Below are positions 55,393-64,000 of a DNA stretch of 64,000 nucleotides, piece after piece. The position numbers and the translations under genes were made by a program. Under the pieces are notes generated by a model that was not told where the DNA came from, ran no database searches, and saw nothing but the letters and a program-made list of their open reading frames with translations. The stretch lies in NCBI RefSeq assembly GCF_009727155.1, contig NZ_WNWM01000002.1:2480001-2544000 (forward strand). The letters are read 5' to 3'. Position 1 is the first letter of the stretch. Each line of letters begins with the position of its first letter. This DNA comes from Pseudoduganella dura (GTDB lineage: Bacteria; Pseudomonadota; Gammaproteobacteria; Burkholderiales; Burkholderiaceae_D).

Positions 55393-57366
55393 ATGTTTTC
55401 CCCTCTCGAACTGACCCTCCTGCTGCTGGGCAGCGCCGTGCTGGGCGTGGTGGCCTTCCGCATGCTGCACCTGCCGCCGATGCTCGGCTACCTGGCCGTC
55501 GGCATCCTGATCGGCCCGAACGCGCTGGGCCTGGCCGACGACAGCCACGCCACCCATGCGCTGGCCGAATTCGGCGTGGTCTTCCTGATGTTCTCGATCG
55601 GCCTCGAATTTTCGCTTCCCAAGCTCAAGTCGATGCGCAGCGACGTGTTCGGCCTGGGCATGGCCCAGGTGGGGCTGACGATCGTGGCCACCCTGGCCTT
55701 CGGCTGGCTGATGGCCCGCGCCCTGCCGCCGTCGATCCACATCTCGTGGCAGGCCGCGTTCGCGCTGGGCGGCGCGCTGGCCATGTCGTCGACGGCGATC
55801 GTCGTCAAGATGCTCACCGAGCGGCTGGAGCTGGAATCGGAACATGGCCGCAAGATCATCGGCATCCTGCTGTTCCAGGATATCGCCGTGGTGCCTCTGC
55901 TGATCCTGATCCCGGCGCTGGCGAAAAACCCCGACAACCTGCTCGTCACGCTGGGCTGGGCCGCGCTGAAGGCGGTGGTGGTGCTGGTGGTGCTGCTGTT
56001 CTTCGGCCAGAAGCTGATGCGCGGCTGGTTCACGGTGGTGGTCAAGCGGCGCTCGCAGGAGCTGTTCATGCTGAACCTGCTGCTGGTGACGCTGGGCGCG
56101 GCCTGGATCACCGAGCGCGCCGGCCTGTCGCTGGCGCTGGGCGCCTTCGTGGCCGGCATGCTGATCTCCGAGACCGAATACAAGCACCAGGTGGAAGAGG
56201 ACATCAAGCCGTTCCGCGATGTGCTGCTGGGCCTGTTCTTCATCACCATCGGCATGCTGCTCAACGTGCGCGTGGTGCTGGAAAACTGGTGGCTCGTGCT
56301 GCTGCTCCTGGTGCTCCCGGTGGCGCTGAAGTTCGCGCTGATCGCCGGGCTGGCCAAGCTGTTCGGCTCGTCGGACGGCGTGTCGATGCGCACTGGCCTG
56401 GCGCTGGCGCAGGCCGGCGAATTCGGCTTCGTGCTGCTGAACGTGGCCGGCGGCATGGAGCTCGTCGACCCGTTCGTGATCCAGGTGGTGCTGGCCTCGA
56501 TGGTGCTGTCGATGCTGGTGGCGCCGTTCCTGATCGAGCATTCCGACAAGCTGGTGCTGAAATTCTCCAGCAACGAATGGATGATGCAGTCGCTGAACCT
56601 GACCAAGCTCGCGGCGCGCACCATGTCCACCCAGAAGCACGTGATCGTGGCCGGCTTCGGCCGCAGCGGCCAGAGCCTGGCCACGCTGCTGCAGGAGGAA
56701 GGCATCGACTACCACGCGCTCGATCTCGATCCGACCCGCGTGCAGGAAGCCCGCCTGGCAGGCGCCAGCGTGTCGTATGGCGACGCGGCGCGCCGCGAGA
56801 GCCTGGTGGCCGCCGGCATCTACCGCGCCAGCGCCCTGGTGATCACGTATGCGAGCACGCCGTCGGCGCTGAAGGTGCTGCACCTGGTGCACGAGATGGC
56901 GCCCACGCTGCCGGTGATCGTGCGCAGCCACGACGACTCCGACCTCGATCGCCTGAAGGCGGCCGGCGCCGCCGAAGTGGTGCCGGAACTGATGGAGGGC
57001 AGCCTGATGCTGGCCTCGCACGCGCTGGTGATGCTGGGCGTGCCGCTTCGTAAAGTGGTGCACCGCGTGCAGGCCGCGCGCGAGGAGCGCTATGCGTCGC
57101 TGCGCGGCTACTTCCACGGCATCAGCGATGTGGGCGACGACACCGAAGCGACGCGGCTGCACACGGTGACGCTCACGGAGGCATCGAACTGCGTGGGCCG
57201 CACCGTGGGCGAGCTCGATGTCGAGGGCGCCGAGGTGATGGCGATCCGGCGCGGCAAGGGGCGGCTCGAGGGCGCGCCGGGCACGGTACTGGAAGCGGGC
57301 GACGTGGTCGTCCTGCGCGGCAACGCGCAGGCGGTGGCGCGCGCCGAGCACCAGTTGCTGGGCTGA
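55393..57366 (+). CDS. monovalent cation:proton antiporter-2 (KefB/KefC-like)
   Basis: A 657-residue CPA2 transporter. About 12 helices (1-385) include [35 protein letters not shown] and [19 protein letters not shown] TrkA-N/RCK NAD-binding domain starts near 415 ([20 protein letters not shown]), and a TrkA-C domain ends the protein ([20 protein letters not shown]). It could exchange potassium or sodium for protons; glutathione gating as in KefC is not certain. Divergent from kdsD. Confidence 0.93.
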   Translation: MFSPLELTLLLLGSAVLGVVAFRMLHLPPMLGYLAVGILIGPNALGLADDSHATHALAEFGVVFLMFSIGLEFSLPKLKSMRSDVFGLGMAQVGLTIVATLAFGWLMARALPPSIHISWQAAFALGGALAMSSTAIVVKMLTERLELESEHGRKIIGILLFQDIAVVPLLILIPALAKNPDNLLVTLGWAALKAVVVLVVLLFFGQKLMRGWFTVVVKRRSQELFMLNLLLVTLGAAWITERAGLSLALGAFVAGMLISETEYKHQVEEDIKPFRDVLLGLFFITIGMLLNVRVVLENWWLVLLLLVLPVALKFALIAGLAKLFGSSDGVSMRTGLALAQAGEFGFVLLNVAGGMELVDPFVIQVVLASMVLSMLVAPFLIEHSDKLVLKFSSNEWMMQSLNLTKLAARTMSTQKHVIVAGFGRSGQSLATLLQEEGIDYHALDLDPTRVQEARLAGASVSYGDAARRESLVAAGIYRASALVITYASTPSALKVLHLVHEMAPTLPVIVRSHDDSDLDRLKAAGAAEVVPELMEGSLMLASHALVMLGVPLRKVVHRVQAAREERYASLRGYFHGISDVGDDTEATRLHTVTLTEASNCVGRTVGELDVEGAEVMAIRRGKGRLEGAPGTVLEAGDVVVLRGNAQAVARAEHQLLG

Positions 57367-57377
57367 CGGCGGCTGCC

Positions 57378-57707
57378 ATGGAGATGTTGAGGATTGCCTT
57401 GCTGTTCGCCGTCACGGCGCTGGCCGAAATCGCCGGCTGCTACCTGCCGTGGCTGGTGCTGAAAGGCGGCCGGCCCGCGTGGCTGCTGATGCCGGCGGCC
57501 GCTTCCCTGGCCCTGTTCGCCTGGCTGCTGACGCTGCACCCGGCCGCCGCCGGCCGCACTTATGCGGCGTACGGGGGCATGTACATCGCCGTGGCGCTGC
57601 TGTGGCTGCGCTTCGTGGACGGCATCGCGCTCACGCGCTGGGATGCGCTGGGCGCCGCCCTGGCGCTGGGCGGCATGGCCGTCATTGCGTTGCAGCCGCG
57701 GGTTTAG
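57378..57707 (+). CDS. YnfA-family small membrane protein
   Basis: A 109-residue protein with four membrane helices, UPF0060/YnfA family, in the drug/metabolite transporter fold. Signature regions: [20 protein letters not shown] and [20 protein letters not shown]. It starts 11 bp after the antiporter stop, so the two are probably co-expressed. Its 3' end overlaps the converging TonB_C-Sel1 gene by 26 bp. Confidence 0.92.
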   Translation: MEMLRIALLFAVTALAEIAGCYLPWLVLKGGRPAWLLMPAAASLALFAWLLTLHPAAAGRTYAAYGGMYIAVALLWLRFVDGIALTRWDALGAALALGGMAVIALQPRV

Positions 57708-58782
57708 CGACCGCATTCCCGGCCGGCTCCGTGCCGGTGCGCCCGAGGATCGTCCGGGCAGCCAGCCGATCTTCCGACAGGCCGACTCCCTGGTCGTACA
57801 GGTTCGCCAGCGCGCGCTTCGCGTCGCCGTTGCCGCCGGCCGCCGCCCGGGCATACAGGGCGAAGGCTTTTGCCCCGTCCTGCGGCACGCCGGTGCCCCG
57901 CTCGTAGCAGCGTCCCAGCATGACACGGGCCGCCGGTTCGCCACGCTCGGCCGCGCGCTCCAGCAGTGCGATCGTGCCGGCATCCACGGTGCCGCGCCGC
58001 AGCTGCAGCGAAGCCAGTTGCGCCTGTGCCGGCGGATGGTCCTGCTGCGCGGCCTTGAGCAGCCATTCTTCGCCAAGCGCCTCGTTCTTCGTGACACCGT
58101 CGCCGCGCAGCAGCAACATGCCATAGATCGCCTGGGCGTTCGCGACGCCGCGCTCCGCGGCCTGCGCGATCCAGCGCGCCCCCTCCACCTTGTCCTGCGC
58201 GATGCCGCGGCCCTGGAACAGCATCGACGCCAGCAGTTCCATCGCCTGGACGTCGCCGCCGTCGGCCGCCTTGCGCAGCCACCAGGCCCCCTTCTCCGGG
58301 TCGTGCGCGCCGTTCGCCGCGGTCATATAATGCTTGGCCACCCGCAACGCGGCGGCCGCATCGCCGCCTTCGGCCGCTTCGCGGTCGGTTTCGAACGCGG
58401 CCGCGGCCGCCGCCGGGTCTGCCGCCTTCTTTTGCAGCGTCCATACGTACTGCAAGTTCATCCACGCCGCCTGCGGCTTGCCGTCCCGCGTGGCCGGCAC
58501 GAAGCGGCACTTCATGATGCCGTCGCGGGCCGCCATGTCCAGCAGCGGAAAGCCGCTCGACTTGACGATCTTCGAATCCGTCACCGCGCCGCCCTCGCTG
58601 ATCATGAACGCCAGCGTGACCTTGCCCTGCTGCTCCTGCCGCAGGGCCTCCTTCGGCCACACGGGCTTGTCGCATGTGTCGAAATTGGCGATGGCCGGCG
58701 TGTTGGCGGCAAGGGCGGGCGCGGCGCACAGCGCCGCGGCGATGATGGACAGGGACGTGCGGGCGAGGCGGGCGAGGTGCAT
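57682..58782 (-). CDS. periplasmic TonB_C-Sel1 repeat protein, paralogue 1
   Basis: A 366-residue exported protein. Signal peptide ([20 protein letters not shown], cleavage near ALA), then a TonB C-terminal-like domain ([59 protein letters not shown]; about 28-112), then about six Sel1 repeats ([76 protein letters not shown]). No membrane anchor or Pro-rich linker precedes the TonB_C module, so it is not a classical TonB. Ribosome site CGGAGAAACC. Function unknown. Confidence 0.82.
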   Translation of the reverse strand: MHLARLARTSLSIIAAALCAAPALAANTPAIANFDTCDKPVWPKEALRQEQQGKVTLAFMISEGGAVTDSKIVKSSGFPLLDMAARDGIMKCRFVPATRDGKPQAAWMNLQYVWTLQKKAADPAAAAAAFETDREAAEGGDAAAALRVAKHYMTAANGAHDPEKGAWWLRKAADGGDVQAMELLASMLFQGRGIAQDKVEGARWIAQAAERGVANAQAIYGMLLLRGDGVTKNEALGEEWLLKAAQQDHPPAQAQLASLQLRRGTVDAGTIALLERAAERGEPAARVMLGRCYERGTGVPQDGAKAFALYARAAAGGNGDAKRALANLYDQGVGLSEDRLAARTILGRTGTEPAGNAVAKPAAATQ

Positions 58783-58786
58783 GGTT

Positions 58787-58893
58787 TCTCCGTGCGTTGG
58801 TCGGTATTGTCGTGCGGTGCACGCCATATTACCGCCAGCCGGATACGCCTCGGGTACCGTTTTTTACTTGCAAATCAATAGCCTGGAGCGTTT
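58787..58893. repeat. 107-bp direct repeat, copy 1 (upstream of paralogue 1)
   Basis: From TCTCCGTGCGTTGGTCGG to GCCTGGAGCGTTT this segment matches 59800-59907 with few changes, including TGCACGCCATATTACCGCCA and ACTTGCAAATCAATAGCCTG exactly. It covers the ribosome site and leader of paralogue 1, so it marks a duplicated promoter/leader region. The rest of 58894-58971 has no gene. Confidence 0.85.
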
Positions 58894-58971
58894 GGCGTTC
58901 GAGTCACTGGTGTCGGACGCCAGCGACTCGAGCACTGCATGGAGTCTCGGACGTCCCAAGTGATCAACGAA

Positions 58972-59631
58972 CTAGCGGTTCACCACACCAGCCGCGGCAG
59001 GGTCCGGCAATATGCCCAGCCCCTGCTCGTGCAAGCGCGCCAGCGCTTCCGCGGCCGTGCTGTCGCCGGCCTCGGCAGCCCTGCCGTACCAGGCCGCCGC
59101 CGCGACATGATCCACGGGCACGCCCTTGCCTGCTTCATAACGCGCAGCCTGCCACAGCTGGGCCGTCACGTCGCCCCGCACGGCGGCCTTCGTCAGCAGT
59201 TCGATCGCCCGCGGCGTGCCGCTGTCGGCCTCGGCGGCGATCGCGGCTTTCTGCGTGGCGCTTGCTGCCGCGTAAGCGTTCTCGCGATCGGTGGACGCGG
59301 ACGATCTCAGGGTCCACACATATTGCATCCTGATCCAGGCAGCGACCGGCTTGCCATCCTTCACGCGCGGCGTGAGGCGGCATTTGGCCATGCCGTCGCG
59401 CGCGGCCACGTCCAGCAGCGGGAACCCGCTGGACTTCACCACTTTCCAATCCCGCACCGCTCCGTCTTCATCCAGCAAGTACGCCAGCGTGACCTTGCCC
59501 TCCTGTTCGAAGCGCAGCGACTCCCTGGGCCAGACCGGCTTTTCGCACGACTGCGCCGGCGCGGCGAAAACCGATGGGGTCACGACCATCGATGCCAGCA
59601 CGGCAGCGCAGGACAAACGTAATTTTTGCAT
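58972..59631 (-). CDS. periplasmic TonB_C-Sel1 protein, short paralogue 2
   Basis: A 219-residue relative of the neighbouring proteins. Signal peptide (KLRLSCAAVLASMVVTPSVF), TonB_C-like domain (CEKPVWPRESLRFEQEGKV, LLDEDGAVRDWKVVKSSGFP, VAARDGMAKCRLTPRVKDGK) and only two or three Sel1 repeats (AIELLTKAAVRGDVTAQLWQ, AAWYGRAAEAGDSTAAEALA). The start MQKLRLS at 59631 follows AAGGAGACGAAGCGG. It is shorter than paralogues 1 and 3 by about 145 residues, mostly lost repeats. Confidence 0.8.
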   Translation of the reverse strand: MQKLRLSCAAVLASMVVTPSVFAAPAQSCEKPVWPRESLRFEQEGKVTLAYLLDEDGAVRDWKVVKSSGFPLLDVAARDGMAKCRLTPRVKDGKPVAAWIRMQYVWTLRSSASTDRENAYAAASATQKAAIAAEADSGTPRAIELLTKAAVRGDVTAQLWQAARYEAGKGVPVDHVAAAAWYGRAAEAGDSTAAEALARLHEQGLGILPDPAAAGVVNR

Positions 59632-59680
59632 CCGCTTCGTCTCCTTCATGTGGAAATGATTGAGCGTTGTGGCGCACCAC

Positions 59681-59799
59681 CCGGTGCTTCGGCCACGCGG
59701 GCTTGCCGCAGGCATTGAAACCGGGGATGGCCAGCACGCGCGGCGATGATGGATATGGGCGGGAGAGAAAGGCTGATCAAGCGCGCAAGGCGCCCGGAG
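59681..59799 (-). pseudogene. remnant 5' end of a fourth TonB_C-Sel1 gene
   Basis: On the minus strand, DNA matching the 5' end of paralogue 1 survives: a piece equivalent to the signal-peptide region (ATCCATCATCGCCGCG) and then codons for AIPGFNACGKPAWPK, aligning with [15 protein letters not shown]. The start codon is gone, the frame is broken, and the body is missing. Directly after it comes a 16-base match to the 3' end of the GGDEF gene at 61062. Confidence 0.7.
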
Positions 59800-59907
59800 T
59801 CTCCGTGCGTTGGTCGGCATTATCGGACGGTGCACGCCATATTACCGCCAACCGGACTTGCGGCGATCAGCCTTTTTTTACTTGCAAATCAATAGCCTGG
59901 AACGTTT
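59800..59907. repeat. 108-bp direct repeat, copy 2
   Basis: Matches 58787-58893 (see that entry). It stands directly upstream of the remnant gene, in the position copy 1 holds before paralogue 1, showing that leader and gene were duplicated together. Confidence 0.85.
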
Positions 59908-59959
59908 CACGGCTACCGGCGCCGCGCACCGCGGACGGCATCGCCAGGCGGCATGGCCG

Positions 59960-61045
59960 TTATTGCGCCGCAGCCGCGGGCATGACAATATCGGTCGGCG
60001 GCTCCTCGGCCAGCCCGAGGATGGTCCTGGCGGCCAGACGGTCTTCCGGCAGGCCCATGCCCTTGTTGTACAGAATGGCCAGCGTGCCCGTCGCTTCGGC
60101 GATGCCGCGGGCCGCCGCCCTCGCATACAGCGCGAACGCCTTCGACCCGTCCTGCGTCACGCCGGCGCCGATCTCGTAGCAGCGCGCCAGGAACATCCAG
60201 GCCGACGCGTTGCCCTGGTCGATGGCGCGTTGCAGCAGCGCGATCGTGTCCGCGTCCACGGTGCCGCGCGCCAGCCGCAGTCCCACCAGTTGCACCTGCG
60301 CGTGCACATGGCCCTGCCGCGCCGCCCTGGTTACCCATTGCTCGCCCACCGGTTCGTTTCTCGCGACACCGTCGCCATGCATCAGCAGCAGGCCATAAAA
60401 CGTCTGCGCGCTCGGGCTGCCCGCTTCCGCGGCCCGTTCGAGCCAGCGCACCGCCTCCACCTTGTCCTGCGTTACGCCGTGGCCTTCGAACAGCATCGAG
60501 CCCAGGAATTCCATCGCCTTCGGATCGCCGCCGGCGGCCGCCTTGCGCAGCCACCTGCCGCCCTCCTCCTTGTCGACCATGCCTTCCTCGGTGAGCAGAA
60601 AGTGTTCCGCCAGCCGCAACGCGGCGGCGGTATCGCCGGCGCCGGCGGCTTCGCGGTCGGCCCCGATCATGGCCGCCAATGCCGCCGGGTCGGGTGCCAC
60701 CGGTTCCCGCTTCCATACGTACTGCATCTGCTTCCACGCGGCCCGTGCCTTGCCATCCTGCGTCGCCGGCACGAAGCGGCATTTCATGATGCCGTCGCGC
60801 GCGGCCATGTCCAGCAACGGAAAGCCGCTGGACTCGACGACTTTCGAATCCGTCACCGCGCCACCCTCGCTGATCATGAACGCCAGCGTGACCGTGCCGT
60901 GCTGCGACTTCAGCACGGACTCTTTTGGCCACACGGGCTTGTCGCAGGTGCTGAAATCGGCAACGGCCGGCGTGGTGGCGGCAGGGGCGGGCGCCGCGCA
61001 CAGCATCGTGGCGACGATCGACAGGGCCAGGCGGGCAAGGTGCAT
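59960..61045 (-). CDS. periplasmic TonB_C-Sel1 repeat protein, paralogue 3
   Basis: A 361-residue close homologue of paralogue 1: signal peptide (MHLARLALSIVATMLCAAPA), TonB_C-like domain ([59 protein letters not shown]) and about six Sel1 repeats (RWLRKAAAGGDPKAMEFLGS, RWLERAAEAGSPSAQTFYGL, FLARCYEIGAGVTQDGSKAF). The start is at 61045 (GGAAAG site); an upstream ATG at 61075 would overlap the GGDEF gene. Conserved Cys pairs ([13 protein letters not shown] and IMKCRF) suggest a disulfide. Function unknown. Confidence 0.82.
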   Translation of the reverse strand: MHLARLALSIVATMLCAAPAPAATTPAVADFSTCDKPVWPKESVLKSQHGTVTLAFMISEGGAVTDSKVVESSGFPLLDMAARDGIMKCRFVPATQDGKARAAWKQMQYVWKREPVAPDPAALAAMIGADREAAGAGDTAAALRLAEHFLLTEEGMVDKEEGGRWLRKAAAGGDPKAMEFLGSMLFEGHGVTQDKVEAVRWLERAAEAGSPSAQTFYGLLLMHGDGVARNEPVGEQWVTRAARQGHVHAQVQLVGLRLARGTVDADTIALLQRAIDQGNASAWMFLARCYEIGAGVTQDGSKAFALYARAAARGIAEATGTLAILYNKGMGLPEDRLAARTILGLAEEPPTDIVMPAAAAQ

Positions 61046-61061
61046 GGCTTTCCGTGACAAC

Positions 61062-62189
61062 TCAGTAACCGGCATGGCGCACCACCCGGTCCCGTCCGCC
61101 CGCCTTGGCCTGGTACAGCGCGCCGTCGGCGTGGGCGATCAGTTCCCGGGCGGCGATTTCCGGCACGCTGACGATGGCGCCCTCGTCGGCCGCGGCAAGG
61201 CAGGCCACGCCGATCGACGCGGTGATCGACACCTGCAGCCCGCCCGCCAGCACGATCATCGCGGAGGCGATGCCGGCGCGGATGCGTTCGGCCACGAAGG
61301 CGGCGCTGTCGAGATCGGCGTCGATCAGCAGCACGACGAATTCCTCGCCGCCGAAGCGGGCCAGCGCATCCGACAGCCGCAACTCGCCCTTGATGCGGTT
61401 GGCCACTTCGCGCAGCACCTCGTCGCCGCCCTGGTGGCCCACCGTGTCGTTGACGCGCTTGAAGTGGTCGATGTCGATGTACATCAGCGACAGGTCGTAG
61501 CGCTGGCGGCGCGCCCTGGCGATTTCCTCGAGCAGGCGGCGGTCGAGGTAGCGGCGGTTGTACACGCCCGTCAGCGAATCGGTCAGGCCGATGTACTTCA
61601 GCATCTCGTTGCTGATCACGTTTTCCAGGCAGATCGCGATGATCGACGCCATGTGCTCGACGAAATCGGTGCCCAGGCTCGGCGTGAAGCGGGCCGGGTC
61701 GATGCTGCCCAGGTTCAGCGTGCCGATCATGCGCCGGTTGCGCAGCAGCGGCACGATGGCCACGCTCTGCAGCGGGTGCGCCGGGCCGGGAAAGCGGCGC
61801 GCATCGCGCACCGCGTCGTAGGTGCCGAGCAGCGGCTGCGGAGCGGCGGTGCCGTCCGCGGCCCCGAGTTCGAGCTGGCTGGTGCCGGCCACGAACAGCA
61901 GGTCGGGAAACGCGGAAAATTCCACCCCCAGCCGTTCCATCACGGTGCGGATATCGTCGCCTTCGTCGACCAGCGACAGCGTGACGCTTTCCAGCTCGGA
62001 GATCACGGGCAGCGTGCGGAAGATGCTGCCCACCAGGTCGGGAAAGTTGGTGGCGCCCACGATCTCCAGGTCGAACGCCTGGTGCCGCATCATGATGTCG
62101 TGGTTGCGCTCGGCCTGTTCCAGCATCCAGGCCATGCGGGCGCGCAGCGCGCGGTTTTCCGCGGCCAGGTCTTCGTTCGTGTCTGCCAT
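61062..62189 (-). CDS. diguanylate cyclase with DUF484 sensor
   Basis: A 375-residue soluble diguanylate cyclase. An N-terminal coiled coil and DUF484 (GAF-like) domain (about 1-200; MLEQAERNHDIMMRHQAFDL, GTYDAVRDARRFPGP) precede GGDEF (YIGLTDSLTGVYNRRYLDRR, DIDHFKRVNDTVGHQGGDEV, ARFGGEEFVVLL). The catalytic motif is intact, and RLSD five residues before it is a proper inhibitory site. The start at 62189 follows the MOSC gene stop by 11 bp. It is 16 bp upstream of paralogue 3, so co-transcription is likely. Confidence 0.9.
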   Translation of the reverse strand: MADTNEDLAAENRALRARMAWMLEQAERNHDIMMRHQAFDLEIVGATNFPDLVGSIFRTLPVISELESVTLSLVDEGDDIRTVMERLGVEFSAFPDLLFVAGTSQLELGAADGTAAPQPLLGTYDAVRDARRFPGPAHPLQSVAIVPLLRNRRMIGTLNLGSIDPARFTPSLGTDFVEHMASIIAICLENVISNEMLKYIGLTDSLTGVYNRRYLDRRLLEEIARARRQRYDLSLMYIDIDHFKRVNDTVGHQGGDEVLREVANRIKGELRLSDALARFGGEEFVVLLIDADLDSAAFVAERIRAGIASAMIVLAGGLQVSITASIGVACLAAADEGAIVSVPEIAARELIAHADGALYQAKAGGRDRVVRHAGY

Positions 62190-62200
62190 CGGCTGCCCGC

Positions 62201-63052
62201 TCAGAATGCCAGCTCGGCGTGCACTTCCTGGCCCACGCGCACGGCATGCCCGTCGCCTTCGAGCAGGATGCTGTTCATGCCGAAGCAGATGCCGCCATCC
62301 ACTTCCGGCTTGGCGCGGTAGCCTTGCAGGATGTCGAGCGGATCGGGGCCGGGTTCGCCGGTGGCCTGGTCGATCGACGGCACCGGGCAGCGCGGGCACG
62401 GCTTGACCGGTTTCAGCACCACCTCGCCGGCGCGGAACGTGTCGACATAATCTTCCTCGTAGGCATCGATGCCGTCCACCACCAGGTTCGGGCGGAAGCG
62501 GTTCATCGGCAGCGCCGCGCGGCCGGCCCGTTCCAGGCGCTCGTTCAGGTCGCGCAGCGAACCGGCGCCGATGACGAGGATCGGATAGCCGTCCGAGAAC
62601 AGCGTGGTCGCCTCCACGCCGCCGGTCCATTTCGGGCTGACCAGGCGCAGCGCGCTCGGGTGGAAGCGCACCAGGCGGCATGGCACGCCGAGGTAGTTGC
62701 CGAACCAGGCGGCCGTCAGCGCATCGCAGTCGTACGCCGGCAGCGTGTCGTCCCATACCTGCACGGTCAGCGTGGGCGCCGTTTCCGGGTCCGGCAGGCC
62801 GAGCGGGATCTCGAGGCGCAGCATGCCCGGCGCGCGCAGCTCGAGCGTATCGCGCTTGAGCCGCGGCGTGACCAGCGCCAGCTTCGGATGCTCGCGCTGG
62901 GTCAGGTAGTTGCCTGCCGCATCGACCACCATCCATTCCCGGTCGTAGATCTGCTCGGACATCAGGCCGGCGCGCGTCAGCGTGGCGGTCTGCAGCGCGA
63001 TGCCGCCGCAGGACTTGATCGGATAAAGGGTGATTTCGGACAGGATTGCCAT
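62201..63052 (-). CDS. MOSC domain protein (YcbX-like)
   Basis: A 283-residue protein with an N-terminal MOSC beta-barrel (about 1-120: LSEITLYPIKSCGGIALQTA, YDREWMVVDAAGNYLTQREH) and a MOSC domain (FRPNLVVDGIDAYEEDYVDT, LKPVKPCPRCPVPSIDQATG). The conserved Cys in PCPRCPVP would bind the molybdenum cofactor; YcbX reduces N-hydroxylated base analogues. No 2Fe-2S ferredoxin domain is attached, unlike E. coli YcbX. Start at 63052 matches the family. Confidence 0.88.
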   Translation of the reverse strand: MAILSEITLYPIKSCGGIALQTATLTRAGLMSEQIYDREWMVVDAAGNYLTQREHPKLALVTPRLKRDTLELRAPGMLRLEIPLGLPDPETAPTLTVQVWDDTLPAYDCDALTAAWFGNYLGVPCRLVRFHPSALRLVSPKWTGGVEATTLFSDGYPILVIGAGSLRDLNERLERAGRAALPMNRFRPNLVVDGIDAYEEDYVDTFRAGEVVLKPVKPCPRCPVPSIDQATGEPGPDPLDILQGYRAKPEVDGGICFGMNSILLEGDGHAVRVGQEVHAELAF

Positions 63053-63181
63053 GGACGTGCCGCCGGAAGGTTCTGATGCCGTGCAGTATGGCAGCAAAGA
63101 AGGCGGCAGTAAATTGCGGATGGCCGCGGATGGTGACCGATGGTTGCCGATCGTTGTTGCCGGTTGCCGAAACGGCGGCGG

Positions 63182-63212
63182 AAAAGAAAATCGCCGGCAC
63201 ATGGCCGGCGAT
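63182..63212 (-). terminator. rho-independent terminator of the right-edge gene
   Basis: On the minus strand, stem ATCGCCGGC/GCCGGCGAT (63204-63212 with 63190-63198) is followed by TTTTCTTTT. A second GC-rich stem lies just before it (about 63225-63247). It separates the right-edge gene from the MOSC gene. Confidence 0.75.
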
Positions 63213-63273
63213 CGGGGGGCGAAATCGTCGCCGGCAGGCGCCGGCGATCCTTTGCATCGGGCAGCAGCCCCGG

Positions 63274-64000
63274 TCAGCCTTCGCTGTCGCCTTCGGGCTT
63301 GCTCTTCGGCTTGCGCGGCAGCCTGCTGCGCGAAGGAGTGCGCTGCTTCTTGACGGGCTGCGGTGCCTCGTCGGCTTCCGGCGCGGCCGGCTCCGCCGGC
63401 GCAACCTCTTCCCGGGCGACCGGTTCCGGCGCCGGAGCGGGCTCCTCTTCCGGTTCCGGAGCGGGCACGGCTTCGGCGCTGGCCGCGGCCGCTTTCGCCG
63501 CCTTGCTGGTGCGCGCAGGCTTCTTGGCCGTCGCCTGCTTGCGTGCCGGCGTGCGGGTGCGCTTGGCCGGCGCGGCTTCCGCCGGCTCTTCCGCTGGTGC
63601 TTCGGCCACCGCTTCGGCTTCCGGCGCGGCGTCGGCTTCGGTTTCGGTTTCGGCATGCAGCGCGGCCAGCGCCTGGGCCGCCTGCTGGGCGGCAGAAGCG
63701 GCCGAAGCCGCCTCGGCGGCCCGTGCACGGCGCGTTTCCTTCACTTCGCGGGCCATTTCTTCCAGCGCGCGCTCGGCCGATGCCAGCTCGCTGGCGTAAT
63801 CGGCGGCGGCGGTTTCGAGCGCCACGGCCACTTCGTCCGCATCGAGTTCGGCGCCGTCGGCGATTTCCTCGCCCAGGTCTTCCGCCAGGTCCTCGCTCAC
63901 CTCGTCGGCCACGTCATCAGGCACCTCGTCAGCCACGTCGTCGCTGGTTTCATCGCCGGCTTCGTCGTTCGCTTCGCTGCGCGTGCCCCACGGTCCGGCT
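63274..64000 (-). CDS. Ala/Glu/Pro-rich protein, 5' end beyond the window
   Basis: The frame stays open to the right edge (about 241 codons visible), so this is the C-terminal part of a longer protein. It is low-complexity: an acidic stretch (DEVPDDVADEVSEDLAEDLG), a helical coiled-coil segment (ASAERALEEMAREVKETRRA), an Ala/Glu/Pro stretch, and Lys/Arg/Pro-rich ends (KRTRTPARKQATAKKPAR, SRLPRKPKSKPEGD). The tail resembles histone-H1-like or AlgP-like basic tails. No domain or function is assigned. Confidence 0.55.
   Translation of the reverse strand, partial: AGPWGTRSEANDEAGDETSDDVADEVPDDVADEVSEDLAEDLGEEIADGAELDADEVAVALETAAADYASELASAERALEEMAREVKETRRARAAEAASAASAAQQAAQALAALHAETETEADAAPEAEAVAEAPAEEPAEAAPAKRTRTPARKQATAKKPARTSKAAKAAAASAEAVPAPEPEEEPAPAPEPVAREEVAPAEPAAPEADEAPQPVKKQRTPSRSRLPRKPKSKPEGDSEG

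Noticed and set aside
55369..57351. A 660-codon frame antisense to the KefC-like antiporter.
   Set aside because: Extremely His/Gln/Arg-rich, typical of a reversed membrane-protein gene; the plus strand encodes clear helices and a TrkA domain.

Overview
The window is a GC-rich (about two thirds G+C), densely packed betaproteobacterial chromosome segment. Gene content and order (ubiE-tim44-ubiJ-ubiB, fmdB-DUF502-aspS-nudB, kdsD-kdsC-lptCAB-rpoN-hpf, ptsN-hprK, a giant DUF3683/FAD/Fe-S fusion, PEP-CTERM proteins) point to Burkholderiales, most likely Oxalobacteraceae such as Massilia, Duganella or Pseudoduganella. That placement is inferred from gene content only. No rRNA, tRNA or CRISPR array was seen.

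Layout. 1-4 kb: a DUF4394 lipoprotein, an ECF sigma/anti-sigma pair, and a PEP-CTERM exported protein behind a well-formed sigma-54 promoter. 4-11 kb: a fatty-acid beta-oxidation operon (tetR, acyl-CoA dehydrogenase, FadB-like enzyme, thiolase, enoyl-CoA hydratase, all on the minus strand) with a TetR-type operator overlapping its promoter. 11-14.5 kb: hslR, clsB, an EEP-family nuclease/phosphatase and a small exported protein. 14.5-22.8 kb: housekeeping genes (nudB, aspS, fmdB, ubiquinone genes). 23-29.2 kb: an accessory nutrient locus with a TonB receptor, a flavin monooxygenase, a LacI regulator and an SsuA-like binding protein, centred on one GntR-like operator; organosulfur acquisition is the best guess. 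29-36 kb: a chemoreceptor, DUF971, HIT protein and the 1337-residue flavin/Fe-S enzyme. 37-41 kb: ilvA and queF, separated by a TnpB-carrying IS200/IS605-type element whose end overlaps the ilvA stop codon. 41-45 kb: ptsN-hprK, a 123-bp tandem repeat that grew out of the hprK 3' end, a Na+/H+ antiporter and rapZ. 45-49.5 kb: a lower-GC diguanylate cyclase, an amidohydrolase and a 3-hydroxyisobutyryl-CoA hydrolase. 49.6-55.3 kb: the Kdo/LPS-transport operon running into rpoN and hpf. 55.4-64 kb: a KefC-type antiporter, ynfA, a family of periplasmic TonB_C-Sel1 proteins with a decayed fourth copy, a DUF484-GGDEF cyclase, a MOSC protein and the end of an Ala/Glu-rich protein that runs off the right edge.

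The window is also rich in small intergenic dyads: a 13-bp palindrome class (GGNGTCNGACNCC-like), a class built on a CGCTTGCAAGCG core placed just after hprK and rapZ, and a 133-bp foldback after aspS. The observations most worth a second look are the sigma-54 promoter of the PEP-CTERM gene, the TnpB with a displaced catalytic glutamate, the hprK-derived tandem array, and the TonB_C-Sel1 paralogue cluster with its remnant.
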